This document shows, piece by piece, positions 14,105 to 14,511 of a DNA stretch of 14,511 nt (the stretch's first letter is position 1; each line of letters begins with the position of its first letter). Both the position numbers and the translations under genes were made by a program. The DNA is taken from assembly GCA_964441765.1 (NCBI GenBank), contig CAYTVI010000050.1, forward strand, positions 1-14,511. The letters run 5' to 3'. Under the pieces are notes generated by a model. The model was not told the origin of the DNA, ran no database searches, and saw only the letters and a list, made by a program, of their open reading frames with translations. Origin of the DNA: Sulfurospirillum sp964441765. Its GTDB lineage: Bacteria > Campylobacterota > Campylobacteria > Campylobacterales > Sulfurospirillaceae.

Positions 14105-14511
14105 TTAATCAATAAAGCGTTTTGTCAAATCCCCATACGTCTCAATTCTTCTATCACGTAAAAATGGCCAGATGCGTCTGACGTGTTCGCCTCTTTGTAA
14201 GTCCACATCGACGATGAGCACTTCTTCTTTGTCATGGCTAGCTCTAACGAGTATCTCACCTTGAGGACCAGCGACAAAAGAGTTGCCCCAAAAGCGGATG
14301 CCTTCTAATACTCCGTGATTGTCCGCTTCTTTACCGATGCGGTTTACACTAATGACAGGAAGTCCATTTGCGATGGCATGCCCTCGTTGTACCGTTTCCC
14401 ATGCGTCGCATTGGCGTTTTTTTTCATCTTCAGCGTCCGCATCAAACCAGCCAATAGCGGTTGGGTAGATGAGCATTTCTGCACCACGAAGCGCCATAAG
14501 ACGAGCAGCTT
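14105..14511 (-). CDS. aguB: Carbon-nitrogen hydrolase, N-carbamoylputrescine amidase-like, N-terminus outside window
   Basis: The C-terminal 134 residues of a nitrilase-superfamily amidase. The frame is open through the window end, so the Met at 14497 is internal (A-A-R-L-M-A-L-R-G-A-E), not the start. The pattern G-A-E-M-L-I-Y-P-T-A-I-G-W, then N-R-I-G-K-E and F-W-G-N-S-F-V, and the end R-R-I-W-P-F-L-R-D-R-R-I-E-T-Y, match AguB-type N-carbamoylputrescine amidases. These release putrescine, CO2 and ammonia in the agmatine route to polyamines. The catalytic Cys normally precedes the first visible residues and, with the Glu and Lys, lies outside the window, so activity cannot be judged. It is co-directional with ptuA, 54 bp upstream of it. 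Its higher GC is typical of the housekeeping genes here. Confidence 0.85.
   Translation of the reverse strand, partial: AARLMALRGAEMLIYPTAIGWFDADAEDEKKRQCDAWETVQRGHAIANGLPVISVNRIGKEADNHGVLEGIRFWGNSFVAGPQGEILVRASHDKEEVLIVDVDLQRGEHVRRIWPFLRDRRIETYGDLTKRFID

Noticed and set aside
11578..14511. Retron with PtuAB effectors
   Set aside because: No reverse transcriptase gene or msr/msd-like inverted repeats are visible; the cassette is flanked by Nudix and aguB genes.

Overview
The window looks like chromosomal DNA of a Campylobacterota (epsilonproteobacterial) species, most likely Sulfurospirillum or a close relative. I infer this from the style of the encoded proteins: a short ComEC without a nuclease-like C-terminal domain, a PgbA-type plasminogen-binding N-terminal domain, a Csd3-type M23 peptidase, and the dnaB-comEC and csd3/pgbA/glcD neighbourhoods, which I recall from Helicobacter pylori. 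The taxon rests on memory of these families, not on a search.

Left part (1-6091, + strand): the 3' part of a type II/IV-like pseudopilin gene, then priA (replication restart helicase), ispG (isoprenoid synthesis, with a good TATAAT box in front), dnaB (replicative helicase, ATGA overlap with ispG) and comEC (DNA uptake channel, 3 nt after dnaB). Replication restart, replication and natural transformation genes therefore sit in one co-directional block.

Middle (6011-8822, - strand): a YihY-family membrane protein that overlaps the comEC 3' end, and a FAD-linked GlcD-type oxidase. Then comes a run of 100 N (8163-8262), followed by the 5' part of a pgbA-like gene. The continuous reading frame across the Ns is an assembly artefact joining two different genes. 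A divergent promoter region follows (8697-8822).

Right of centre (8823-11563, + strand): a Csd3-like M23 peptidoglycan peptidase, a CorA-type divalent metal transporter and a NUDT14-like Nudix hydrolase.

Right end (11578-14511, - strand): a two-gene cassette encoding an ABC/AAA-type ATPase and an HNH endonuclease, overlapping by 14 nt, with the architecture of a Septu (PtuA/PtuB) anti-phage system. It is much more AT-rich than the housekeeping genes. It lies between two copies of a 15-bp direct repeat. After it is the 3' part of an N-carbamoylputrescine amidase-like gene, cut by the window end.

The most striking signal not explained by genes is a perfect palindrome, TTACATGTAA. It occurs nine times in 14.5 kb, seven times as the 12-mer TTTACATGTAAA, where far less than one copy is expected by chance. 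It lies in coding regions (priA x3, comEC x2, ptuA x1) and between genes (three sites). Two of the intergenic copies bracket the Septu-like cassette, and a degenerate extra copy lies exactly 22 bp from one of these in the ptuA leader. No RNA genes, CRISPR arrays or insertion sequences were seen. No gene-free stretch exceeds 300 bases; the longest is the 126-bp divergent region at 8697-8822, apart from the N gap.
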